DNA from: Capsicum annuum
Taxonomy: Eukaryota > Streptophyta > Magnoliopsida > Solanales > Solanaceae
Reading direction: 5' to 3'
Length of the DNA: 64,000 bases
Assembly (NCBI RefSeq): GCF_002878395.1
Contig: NC_061121.1
Span: forward strand, 133,032,126-133,096,125
The notes beneath the pieces were generated by a model. It searched no databases. It saw only the letters and a list, made by a program, of their open reading frames with translations, and was not told the DNA's origin. Below, piece after piece: positions 24,579-34,390 of the stretch (position 1 is the stretch's first letter; each line of letters opens with the position of its first letter). Made by a program: the position numbers and the translations under genes.

Positions 24579-24851
24579 TTATTTATAATAATTTATTCTA
24601 ATTGTACTATATCTGATATTAAATTCTAGGTTATCTATTTCGTTAATTATCCTGTCTTTTTTGTCTATAAATAATTCTATGTCTAAATCATATTCTAAAC
24701 TCTCTTTTAATTCTAGTTGTTTTATGGTTTTATTTATCCAAAATAATCTCTCTTTTAATTGTTCTCTTCCTTTTCTAAGCTGGTTTCAATAATTAATTTC
24801 TTCATATACCCAACTTTGTTTTTCTCTAACTCTTTGAATATATTCTAGCAT
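24579..24851 (-). pseudogene. Small viral ORF with one internal stop (about 90 codons)
   Basis: It begins with ATG and reads MLEYIQRVREKQSWVYEEI, then after one stop QLRKGREQLKERLFWINK and TIKQLELKESLEYDLDIELF, with charged helical composition. It follows directly on the preceding ORF (24854-25081) and looks coiled-coil. There is no recognised family. Confidence 0.45.
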
Positions 24852-24853
24852 TC

Positions 24854-25081
24854 TTAATCTGTATAATATCCATCTGAATAATAACTATCTGGATTATTTG
24901 TACCATAGAAATCTATATTTTCTAATTCATCTTCTATCCAATTAGTACTTAGTAACTCATCTTCAAAATCAAATATTTTTTTTCATATTATTTTCTTTAT
25001 GTCTTCTAATTCTAGGTCTTTTATGATATATAAAACAAGTATCTTAGTTTTATCAGATATATAACTTGTCATATTATTCAT
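24854..25081 (-). pseudogene. Small viral ORF, second copy of a duplicated start region (76 codons, one stop)
   Basis: This frame reads SDKTKILVLYIIKDLELEDI followed by KKI..KKIFD, which is nearly the same peptide as DKFKILVLYILKDIEIVDIR and KKIFD in the frame at 25303-25539. An in-frame TGA interrupts it after the shared part. The second half contains NWIEDELENIDFYG. The two copies point to a tandem duplication of about 460 bp. Confidence 0.55.
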
Positions 25082-25302
25082 ATTATGCTTAGGTTTCTAC
25101 GAATACCTTGGATAACTTGGAATTGGATTCTAGTAATTAATTGCTTTATCATAGTATTTATTAGTTGTTTGTTTTAATCTTAATAATCCTGTATATTTTC
25201 ATTAACAAATTCTACATATTTTATATCTTTAGTTCTCATATATTTTTCTAGATTTGTTTTCATTATTTTTTCTATTAAATGTATATTTTTCATATCCATT
25301 TT

Positions 25303-25539
25303 CTAATATTCTAAACATACATAATTTATCATGGTTGATGTGTAGGTTTGGTATGTAAGTATCTGTAAGAATAAGTAGGTAGGTAGGTGTGGTATGTAAT
25401 TTATTCTAGTCATAAAATATTTATCAAATATTTTTTTCAATATGATTTTTCTTATATCTACAATTTCTATATCCTTAAGTATATATAAAACAAGTATTTT
25501 AAATTTATCTACCATTTCGTCAGATAAATAAGTATTCAT
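25303..25539 (-). pseudogene. Small viral ORF, first copy of the duplicated start region (78 codons)
   Basis: It is the first sizeable ATG frame after the viral TATA box at 26092-26099, and shares the KILVLYI-KD-E---DI-KII-KKIFD pattern with 24854-25081. After KKIFD the two diverge and this frame ends in low-complexity residues, so it may be truncated by a frameshift. Function is unknown. Confidence 0.5.
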
Positions 25540-26001
25540 TTTTCATATGATGCTTTTTCAAAATATTCCCTTCAATCACACACATAACAAAATACGATCA
25601 TTTTAGATTACTATATACTAGATTATTCTTAAACAACATGTTCTTCGGTCACTATTAGCATGGTAATCTGGATACTTTTTCCTTAAATAACGCCTCTACT
25701 CTGGCTACTCCCCTATCACGACTTTCTTGCCTTACCGGTTTCACCTTTAGGATGGCATAGTTCTTAGGGATTTTCTCCTTTTTCCTCTTTGCTAATAAAT
25801 TTCTTAACATGCTATTCTTCGAATAATTCTACTATAAAGTAACTAACATGAACTTATTTTATCATATCATGATTGTCAGGAATTTATGAATTTAGCTATT
25901 CATAATCACAAATATAAATACCTATTCTGGTAAATTTGATGATTCTAGATTTTCCATAGCTGTTTGATGATTCATAGCTTTTCCTTGGAAATATACCTAT
26001 T

Positions 26002-26007
26002 TTTATT
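26002..26007 (-). terminator. Candidate viral polyadenylation signal AATAAA
   Basis: AATAAA on the minus strand lies about 85-90 bp downstream of the viral TATA box. Caulimovirids place the signal inside the terminal repeat of the pregenomic RNA, so this position is reasonable. The motif is common in AT-rich DNA. Confidence 0.4.
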
Positions 26008-26091
26008 AAATAATTCAAAATTTTTTTGTGTACAAGAGAGGGTTTTGCTTCAACTCATTAAGACTTACCTCTAACTGAGCAAAATGCTCTC

Positions 26092-26099
26092 TATTTATA
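26092..26099 (-). promoter_or_regulatory. Candidate TATA box of the viral pregenomic promoter
   Basis: TATAAATA on the minus strand is followed by GAGAGCATTTTGCTCAG, close to the transcription start context of caulimovirid full-length promoters. It is located just after the transactivator ORF and before the leader, which is where such a promoter lies. Whether it is still active cannot be seen. Confidence 0.6.
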
Positions 26100-26416
26100 A
26101 TCCTACGAAAGCGGTAAACTATTAACACACTTTACACGTTTCCTAATTTACAAAGAAGTCTTTTTATTCTGAAAAGAAAAGACTTAAAGCTAACTAAAAC
26201 TAATAATAGTTTTTGTCCAAAAAGTCAAAAAGCTTATTAAATAAAAAGAAAAGTCAAAAAGGCTATTAAAACTTTACAATAATTTACGTAAAAAGTTTAG
26301 CTTTTTCTTATATGTCATTTTCCTATCTTTAATGCCTTATCTTCTTCTATTATTGCTCCTTTACTATCTTCTTTTTATCTTCTTCTTGTCGTATCTGCTG
26401 TCTTTTTATCTTCTTG

Positions 26417-26926
26417 CTATTGTAGCATCACATCTGAAATAAAATTGTGTCTGCCACTACACCTGCTGCATATGTGGTCATTGTATCTTTGGCCGACTTG
26501 TTTACAAAATTGTTCCATAGCTTTTTCTAAAATAACTCCTTTCGTAATAGATCTTGTGACTGATAACTCTTCTGGTTTCATGATCATTATGACCTATTTT
26601 CTTATCTCTTCTCTGTTATTTTCTCTAATATTTTTACAAGTACACCAATAATTGATTTATGTTATAGTAAATCCAAACTGGGTTTGATTTATATAATTAT
26701 TTGCTAACTCAGTCAATATACTGCTAAGTCCAATAACTCTCTTGTTTCGGTAGAAGTCCGGTATATGATTTTTGGTTATCTTTTCTTGTTCGCATATTTC
26801 TTCAGGGGTAATATAATATCATGTCATTCCTATCTTGACAACAATAATTGTCTGTTTTATTTCATCAAATAATATTTTTGCTGGTGCTGAGTAGAAACGA
26901 ACATAGAATAGTTGTCCCTTCATAAT
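26417..26926 (-). pseudogene. Transactivator/inclusion-body-like viral ORF, 3' half
   Basis: The minus-strand reading contains GQLFYVRFYSAPAKILFDEI, YRNKRVIGLSSILTELANNY and a C-terminal Cys-rich stretch (FCKQVGQRYNDHICSRC), ending at TAG 26417-26419. Several stops break it. Position after RNase H and before the promoter matches the transactivator gene of solendoviruses and caulimoviruses. The call rests mainly on position. Insertion F separates it from its 5' half. Confidence 0.55.
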
Positions 26927-28427
26927 TGATAACGCTCAATCTACAGCTCTCGTGGGAGTGTAAAGCGGTCGTTAGCAAATATAGAACCCAACCTGGGTTG
27001 GGTATCGATCCCACAGAGAATAGCTTGGCCAACAAGCAAGAGAAATTACTAGACTTTTAGTGCAAGTCTCGTAGGAAAGGGGGGATTGTAGTATGTAACC
27101 AAAACAAGAATGTAAGAACTGAAAATAGCAAAATAAAGAGAGATTGTCACGTGTGTTGTAAACAATGAGAATTGAGGCGTTGGGGTTATGTCCACCTTCT
27201 GAGGTATACGTCTCTATTGGCTATGAGTGTGTAGAGTCTTGACATGTAATTGCTTATAGAGAATTGTAGTCGATGGTAAATCCAAGCGTCTCTCGACCTA
27301 AACAAGGACTATTTCACTTTAACTCTCTCGAGCTTAAAGCGTGACTAACGGTACGAATTCTCCAAGAAGTTAGTCCAGGTACGGCACTAGCTTTTTAATA
27401 GGAAAGGGTGTCCTACTACCTTGACATTATCTCTTTTCCAGACAAATAACTTTTCTCTCGAACAAGTCAGATGTTAGACTGGCGTTGGTCTATGCGTCTT
27501 CTTTTCTAGACAAATAACCTTTCTCTCGAACAGGTTAGATGTTAGAATGGCGTGTTCTTGTGTTTGAACCGCAAAGAATGTAGATTTAAGATGAAGAGAA
27601 TAATGATATAAGCAATATACTTGTCTTGAACTCACAAACTCATAGCTATAGATAGTAACTCATTCGGCTTCCATAACCCCAACTAAGAGATTTAGTTACC
27701 CATGAATGCGAAGGATATCACGTTTTGCATGGTGGATGGCGTGAATAGTAGGTGTTTGGCGTGTGGTTTTAGTGATTCCGTAGCAAGTAACGATTCTCTT
27801 GTTGTGGAATTTAAGAGTAGAAGAATGAAGAATTGAGAATGGGTTGTAGGAAGATGTCTTAATTGTAAGGAGATGAATGAATTGTCAGAATGTCTCCCCT
27901 CTCTTCTTTTTTTTAAAAATCTCTAACATGATAGGGTATTTATAATACTCCTATCCTACTCCTACTAAACTAATAAAATAAATAACCAAATCCTAATATA
28001 CTAATGAAATCCTTGACCCAATTGTACTAGGGTAAGGTTACAAAATTATAATCCAAATAGAATGATGAAACACATAACCTAATTGCACTAGGTTAATGTA
28101 TTATGGCAAAAATCCAGCTTTGCGTCTGTAAGTCCCAAAGTCTTCAGAAATGCTGTTTTAGCCCGGGACAAATTTTCCATGCAGCAGATTTAGTCCTTTA
28201 TGCGTCCAGCTCCTTTCCATCTCGTTTGTGAGCTTTCTTTTGCGTCAAGTAAGCCATAAATTGCTGTATTTTGCATCATTTATACCTGAAACTTTCCTAA
28301 TCACATTTGTTAGCTCATTTACAGGAAAAAGGACTAAAAGTGTACGAAATAGATAATTAGTTCTCGAAACTAGGCTAAAATATGGGCAAAATATATTGAT
28401 ATAGGCGCGTAATTTCGCCTATCATCA
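26927..28427. mobile_element. Element F: 1501-bp solo-LTR-like insertion in the viral transactivator ORF
   Basis: The insert starts TGATAACGCTC and ends CGCCTATCATCA, so it has TG...CA ends, and is flanked by a perfect 5-bp duplication ATAAT (26922-26926 and 28428-28432). It has no coding region, primer site or internal pair of long repeats. These signs together indicate a solo LTR or a very short LTR derivative. A pair of about 60-bp sub-repeats lies at about 27430-27550 (ACAAATAAC-TTTCTCTCGAACA). A small hairpin (ATAGGCG/CGCCTAT) sits next to its right end. Confidence 0.75.
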
Positions 28428-28995
28428 ATAATCCTTTTATAATCCATAAATTTTTTGTGAGTATCTGGAATTCTTGTTAACTCTTCTCCAGTAATTGTGT
28501 AAACTGTAGATAATAGTCCATAATAGTAACATGAAGCAATTAAGTTTGCACTGGTGCCAGGCAAAGCAATAAGTTTGTTATAGTTCTGACATTTTTGTGT
28601 AATATATCCTTGGTTTTGTTTTGCTAAATCTTTACTTTAGATAGGTTTTGTATTTAACAATTTTTGTAAAGTATAAATATTATCAATATATGTACGAGTG
28701 GTATGGTTATAAGTCTGCTTTTGTTGATTGAGTGACTCAGAATATGTGTATATCTGGGAGGTATAGATGACTCTAATTTTTGTATATTTGGTGTATATGG
28801 TTTTGAGAATATCTGGTTAAGATTATAATTCTTTTTCTTTGGTAGTTCAGGTTTATTTTGAGTGACTATATTCTTTCCCTTGGATATATCACCTGCGCCT
28901 GCAGCTGTAACTGTAATTTCGTTAATAATTTGAGTTTTGAGGTGTTTCTCATCGTCACCTTCTAGGTCTAGTTTTTTAATGTGCTCTTCCTGCAT
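28428..28995 (-). pseudogene. Transactivator/inclusion-body-like viral ORF, 5' half
   Basis: It opens with ATG at 28995 and reads KPELPKKKNYNLNQIFSKPY. A frameshift near 28660 separates it from a second block at 28564-28433 that includes SCYYYGLLSTVYTITGEELT and FMDYKRI. The end is cut by insertion F at 28427. A transactivator role is inferred from gene order, since sequence similarity to known transactivators is not obvious by eye. Confidence 0.5.
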
Positions 28996-29166
28996 AGTAT
29001 CTTCGCTAATAGCTTCTTATTTTTTATAGTGCTTAACCTGCACTTTTACATTTGTAACTTCAGTAGTTAATGTGATAACTCGTTCTTGTAATAACTTCAT
29101 TTGTTCAAACACTTGTAATATTAAGTCTATTGGGTATCTTTGACATCAGCTTCTTCCATTGGTAAA

Positions 29167-30480
29167 TCAGTTTGAGTAGCTTTGTCTTGATATGTAATCT
29201 GCAATAACATTCTTGTCAGTCTTGATTACTTCAATCGTAAATGTAAAATTTAATATATTCAATACTAATCTCCGAATTTCCTTCATCGTAACTGAGTTTT
29301 GTATTTTTCTTGTTAACCACCACCGAACCTGGATATTATCTGTTCTCACAATAAATTTATTATATACAATATATGGTTCAAATTCTAACAAACATTTATA
29401 TAATGAACATAATTCTTTTCTATTTATTTCCTATTTTATTTCTGTTTCATTAAATGTACCTGAGTAGTATCTACAATGGTGTTCTAATTTTTCTTCTTCA
29501 TATTTATATTTGAGTACTTCTCCATAACTATATTCACTTGCGTCTGCTTCTACTATGTATGTAAATTTTTTATTTTCATCTGGGAATTGTAATTTTGATA
29601 ATTCTTTACAAAGTATTTTTATTTTCTGAATTTGTTTTTTATCTTCTTCGTTGTAATCATATTCTACATCCTTTTTTAATTTTTTCTGTAAAGGCTTTAG
29701 GTTCTCTGCTAATTTTGGTATATATTCTCTTACTTGGTTTACTAATCCTAAAAATGATTGTAATTTTTTTTTATCTAATTCTTCTTTTGAATTTATTATT
29801 TTTTGTATTATATGTTGTTGCATTTTTACTCCACTTTTATCTATTTATATTTCTAAAAATTCTATCTGGTTTTTCATAATTTCAGCTTTTTTTCCGCTTA
29901 AACTTATTCCTGATTTTTTTATTATATCTGTAAATTGTTCTAGTAATTTTAAATGTTGTTCTTTAGTTTTTGTATATAGTAGTATATCATCTATGTATAC
30001 TATACAATTACTTAATTGTTTAAAATAACTATTCATAAAATGTTGATATCTACCTGGTGCATTTTTATATCCAAATGGTAATACATTCCATTCATAAAAT
30101 CCTTGTGGTACTGTAAATGCGGTTAATTCCTTAGAATCTTCATCTAACTTTAAGTGGCAAAATCTTGATTTACAGTCAAATTTACTAAAGTAGTTATATT
30201 TTTGTATTTGTCTTATTTTTAATATCTTATTTGGATAATTATATATCATAATTTTTGCTTTTAAATTTCTATAGTCAATAACCATTCTACCTTTTCCTCT
30301 TTTTTGTTCACTATGTTTATTTACTATAAATGCTGGACTATTGTGTTTACTATTACTTTTTTGTATATATTGTTTTTCTAGTAATTCGTCTATATGCATT
30401 TTAAATTCTTTTAAATCGTCAAATTTATATGTTAATGGTTTTTGAGTTATTATGCTATTTTTATCTATTAATTTAATTTT
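29167..30480 (-). pseudogene. Viral reverse transcriptase and RNase H, broken
   Basis: The reverse transcriptase block 29845-30399 contains GRMVIDYRNLKAK, FSKFDCKSRFCHL (FSKFDCKSGFWQ in relatives), FTVPQGFYEWNVLPFGYKNA and the catalytic box YIDD at 29986-29997, so the active site is kept. A stop near 29840 precedes 29431-29823 with the connection FLGLVNQVREYIP and the RNase H start YIVEADASEYSYGEVL. RNase H ends in 29167-29391 with FIVRTDNIQVRWWLTRK and KNVIADYISRQ. The order and motifs are those of Caulimoviridae, not of Ty3-gypsy elements, because no integrase follows. Confidence 0.92.
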
Positions 30481-30729
30481 TATAGTAGTTTTATGTTTTT
30501 CCCATCCTTTTAATGGATCTTCACTATATAATTGTCTTAATTTTTTCTTTATTATTTCTACCTTATCTATTGAAAATATGGTTATTTCTTTTTTATTTAT
30601 CGAAAATACAACTAGTTCTACTGTGTCTTCTGTATTTTTTTATATTTTCTAACTTTTGTGTAATTTTTCACTTTCTTTTATCGAATCAGTTTTCTTTCTT
30701 ATTTTATTAAAAAATCCTTTTGCTCTTAC

Positions 30730-31380
30730 TTTTTGTTAACATGTTGTTGTAAACCACCAATCTATTTTAGTTATTATATGTAGGTATAATTTATGTAAAA
30801 ATGGCATTCCTAAAAGCATATCTTTTGATGTTAGTTCATAATTATAGATTTTTTCTTTTGTTATTATTTTATCCCATATCTGCTCCTGTATCTATCATAG
30901 GTGTATAATACCTTTTATAATGTCCTTCTACTATTATTTTTACAAGTACATATATTTTCATATCGTGTTAAAGTTCTTTTTATGAATAATTTCTCTTTAT
31001 TATATGTTATAGATAATTGTGTATGTTCTATATTGTATGGTTTTACTTGTTCTAACCATTTTATTCCTAATATTATATCTGTTTTTTGCATTTCTTCCTT
31101 TATTTTAAATTCTATTTTTATTTTTCTAACTCCTATTATTATTTCTTTTTCTGCCGTATCCTTAATGTTTATTAGACTCTTGGTAGATCTGGGCATATAT
31201 TACTATTAGATTTTATTTCTTCACTTTTTACTAGATATTTTGCTATATAATTTTCTTCTTGTCATGTGTTTAAGAGTATTAAATATTATTTTTCATTTAT
31301 TGTTCCTGTTATGCAATATTGGTTTAAATTAACCGTGGAAGTTGTTTCATAACTTGTTCTTTTTTATGAGCTTGATGATT
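30730..31380 (-). pseudogene. Viral aspartic protease region with two protease-like domains
   Basis: The second domain has the active-site motif DTGAD at 30878-30892 and, after a frame change, KDMLLGMPFLHKLY, the usual C-terminal motif of caulimovirid protease. Upstream, about 31350-30950, a further retropepsin-like unit reads QYCITGTINEK, then LLNT-stop-QEENYI where an LLDTG-type active site would be expected, then EMQKTDIILGIKWLEQVKPY. The first unit therefore seems to have a defective active site. Both carry stops. The 5' part of the first domain is duplicated at 17405-17594. Confidence 0.65.
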
Positions 31381-31405
31381 CTGGTTTTTCATGAGCTATT
31401 CTTTT

Positions 31406-32227
31406 TTATGTACTTATTCTATCATTTATTATTTCTAAATCTTCTTCTATGTCTATATTTTTGTAACTATAATCAGTATTATCAATTGTTTTTATAAATT
31501 GTTCAAAAGGATTTTCTATTTGTATTTTATTAATTTTATTTTTTCTTGTTATTTTATGTTTTGTTGTTAATACATATAGATTTTTAAATCTTGCTGTAAA
31601 TATTTTACTTCCTGGGGTTAGTTCTATTCCTGATATTTTCCAATATAATATTAATGATTTATCTATATTTTTATCTGCTATTGCTGCTGAATAATTCACA
31701 CTTATTATAATTAAATTTTTGGTATATTAAATTTCCTTTTATGACAGTTATTATACTTTTTTCTATAAGTTTTATAATTCTATCACCTGCTCAATATAAT
31801 TCTATTGGTGTATCTATTCCTTCTCTAACACATATTTTTATCAATATCTCTGTCCTCCAAGGTGTACATATTTTATTGGGTCTTTACTTTTTATATCATT
31901 TATTTATTTATAAATTATTTTTTTTGTTACTAGTGGTATACTAGCTCTTCCTTTTGCATATCTACAGTCTATTACATGTTCTTTTTGGCTTACTACGTAG
32001 TATTCTTCCTTTTTTCTACTAAATATATTTTTTATTGTTGGTATTTTAAATATTTTTTCTACACTTAGCTCTAACTTTTTTCCTTTTATTTCATCAAATA
32101 TATTACTGTCAAATATTATTTTTTGATCTGTTCCTTCTTCATTTAAATATTCTTCCTTTGTTATTATTTTTATATCTTCTTCAGTTATTTGGTTCATTTT
32201 TATGTCTTCTTCAGTCATTTGATTCAT
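31406..32227 (-). pseudogene. Viral movement protein (30K superfamily), broken
   Basis: The block 31904-32227 has YYVVSQKEHVIDCRYAKGRA followed by SIPLVT. The middle segment reads VHLGG, then REGIDTPIELY and AGDRII and VIKGNLIYQKF, and 31406-31699 has YSAAIADKNIDKSLILYWKI and LTTKHKI. The REG-DTPIEL and IKGNL features are conserved in caulimovirid movement proteins, which form tubules through plasmodesmata. At least two frameshifts or stops divide the three blocks. An N-terminal eight- or nine-residue unit (MNQ-TEEDIK) is repeated. Confidence 0.8.
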
Positions 32228-32374
32228 TTAATTCACTATCTATTTCATTCTCTGAAATTTCATATATACCATCATCACTTTCTAATTCATAATCTATATA
32301 ATCTATCTGCACATATTCTGTATTTTCTATTTTTATTTCTGATATTTGTTTCTTTTGAGGTTTTTTGGTAATTG

Positions 32375-32416
32375 ACAATCTCTAGCTAAATGTCCTAGTT
32401 TTCCACAATTATAACA
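32375..32416 (-). pseudogene. CCHC zinc knuckle of the viral coat protein
   Basis: The 14 codons read CYNCGKLGHLARDC, a perfect C-X2-C-X4-H-X4-C nucleic-acid-binding knuckle, followed by a basic and proline-containing stretch. It is at the C-terminal side of the coat protein and before the movement protein. Confidence 0.93.
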
Positions 32417-32594
32417 AGTACATTGTTTTATAGATTTCTTTTTCCTATATGGTCTTTTATGTTTATAATTTTTAACATAATATTCTTTCTTGGTTTCTTA
32501 TACTTATATTTTGATTTCTTGTATTTCTTATATTTCTTATGTCTTTTTCTTTTTTTTATAATATCTTTCTTCACATCCAAATTGAGGTGCTATT

Positions 32595-33641
32595 TTATCT
32601 TTGCAACATGCTAAATTTCTTATTAATATTTTTTTCATTTTTATTTTCTTCTCTATATTTTTCACATAAATTTCTATACCATTGTTGTAAAAATTTTATT
32701 CTTGCTCCTAGGGTATCTACTGTTTTTGCTTCATCCCAACTCTTTATTATTTTTGAACTAAATGGTCCAAGTAATTTATTAAAATATAATTTCCTTATTT
32801 CTTTACTTTCTTTTATATTATATGTTCCTTTATAATAATATTCTTTAAATGCGCACGTATACTCATCTATATAGCACATATTACATATTGCTAGCTTTAA
32901 CATTAAATTTCTATTCGCATCTTTTTCTTTATTTTCTTCTTCTTCTGTTGTTATACTGCTAAATTCCTCTCTTATAGCTATTTCATTTTTTTGCAATATT
33001 TCTGTTGATAATATTTTAGTAGTTGCTGATGTTCCTTCTGTTTTAGTATCATATCTTAATACCTTTTTACTTATTTCGGCTAGGTTTAAAAATCATAATT
33101 TTACTATTCCTGTTAATGTCTTTTCTATATATTCTGGTGCGTTTGTTGTATCTATTTTATTATCTAATAATTATTTTGACATGTATCCTACCCATAATTG
33201 TATTATTTTATTTGTGTCTATTACACGGTCTAAATCTAAAAAGTTGTAATTAATTTTTTGTTTTGGTGTCCATTTATTATATTCATCCTTTGGATTATAT
33301 CTTTTAAACTTAGTTTTGTAATTATAGGTTGGTTTTCTTATTTCTGGTGTACTAGGTATTATATTTTTATCTAGAGTATTTACTTTTGTATTTATTAGTT
33401 CTAGATTTTCTTTATTAATTACTTCTTGTTTTTCATTAATTTCTAGTTTTCCTATGTTTTCTAGAATTTCTGTATATGTTTCACTATCTTTCGAGTCATA
33501 ATTATCTGTTTTTTCAGCTTCTATTGTATTTATTTCTAATTCACTGGTTTCTAATTCTTTATTTTCTCCTTTTAATTTTTCTTTAAATTGATTTATCTCA
33601 ATTAATAATTTTTGTTCCTTTTTCTTTCTGTCTTTTTTCAT
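32595..33641 (-). pseudogene. Viral coat protein, broken
   Basis: The N-terminal block 33171-33641 is acidic and lysine-rich (many Glu, Asn, Lys), as in caulimovirid coat protein precursors. The core 32595-32996 includes LAICNMCYIDEYTCAFKEYY, FNKLLGPFSSKIIKSWDEAK and LGARIKFLQQWYRNLCEKYR, the pattern of caulimovirid capsid cores. Stops lie near 33170 and 33090. The first ATG overlaps the preceding coiled-coil ORF by 44 bp in another frame, which could be natural or a frameshift. Confidence 0.8.
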
Positions 33642-33966
33642 ACAAATCTTTTAGTTTTTGTAGTTCTTTTTCTAATTGAGCAATCCTACTATTTTTGGTT
33701 TCTTCTATTTTTCGTATTTCTTCTGTGGTTTGTTGTTTTATTTTATCTATTTCCTTTTTTCTGTCTATCTCTTCATTTTCTTTTTCTATTCTTACCATGG
33801 CTGCCAACTTATCTTCTAATTTTAATTCTTCTTTTTCTAACATTAAATATAAATGTTCACCTATTTTCTTATATCTTCTTCCTATATTAGAGAATACTAT
33901 TTTTATTTTTGATCCTTCGTGATTTTCATATGTTTTTTCGTCTATTATAAATTCTTCTTTGTTCAT
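33598..33966 (-). pseudogene. Viral coiled-coil ORF preceding the coat protein (122 codons)
   Basis: It opens with ATG and is intact. Residues from about 45 to 115 are a near-continuous charged helix (Glu/Lys rich with regular hydrophobics), so a coiled coil is very likely. Caulimovirids use such proteins as virion-associated or aphid-transmission proteins, or as the N-terminus of the coat protein. It overlaps the next frame by 44 bp. Confidence 0.6.
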
Positions 33967-33986
33967 TTTATTTAAATGTATATAGG

Positions 33987-34193
33987 TTATGTTGATATAT
34001 ATATATATTCTAGACTATCTATTGTTGATTCTAAATTTGATATTTCTCCTTTTTGTGCATTTATTTAATTTTTACTAACTCCGACAATTATGTTATACTG
34101 TAGTCTTTCTATCCTTATTTTTAATTCTTTATGTTTTTCAGATATTATTTGTTTTAATTCTTTATATTTTTGTGGTTTTTGTACGTTATTCAT
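33987..34193 (-). pseudogene. Small viral ORF next to the primer-site-like motif (68 codons, one stop)
   Basis: It opens with MNNVQKPQKYKELKQIISEK and continues helical through RIERLQYNIIVGVSKN, has one in-frame stop, and then NAQKGEISNLESTIDSLEYI. It lies directly after the primer-site-like sequence and 21 bp before the coiled-coil ORF. No family is recognised. Confidence 0.45.
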
Positions 34194-34331
34194 CTAAACA
34201 ATATTTATAATATTTTGGTGGATATCTAAATCTGATTTTATCATAATTAATAAATTAATCAAATAAATCCAAATTAAATTAATCAAATAAATCCAAATAT
34301 ATACTACTTCCGTAACTTTAAACAACATATA

Positions 34332-34343
34332 CTCTGATTCCAA
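34332..34343 (-). other. Viral primer-binding-site-like sequence (initiator tRNA-Met)
   Basis: TTGGAATCAGAG on the minus strand differs by one base from TTGGTATCAGAG, the initiator tRNA-Met complementary site that marks position 1 of caulimovirid genomes. It stands precisely at the right terminal repeat of the insert. Confidence 0.65.
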
Positions 34344-34390
34344 TTGTAGGGGGTGCGGATAAATCGGGTAACTTAAATAGATCTATTATA
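34343..34390. repeat. Right terminal repeat of the pararetroviral insert
   Basis: Direct repeat of 24175-24223 (ATTGTAGGGGG then ATAAAT-GGGTAACTTAAATA and GATCTATTATA). It overlaps the primer-site-like motif by one base. Confidence 0.85.

Noticed and set aside
26927..28427. Insertion F considered as a Helitron because of the terminal hairpin
   Set aside because: No 5' TC and 3' CTRR ends were found, and a perfect 5-bp duplication with TG...CA ends favours an LTR origin.
30452..33922. Many plus-strand frames rich in Phe, Leu and Ile that resemble membrane proteins
   Set aside because: They are antisense shadows of lysine- and asparagine-rich viral genes on the minus strand. AAA and AAT-rich codons read as TTT and ATT on the other strand.
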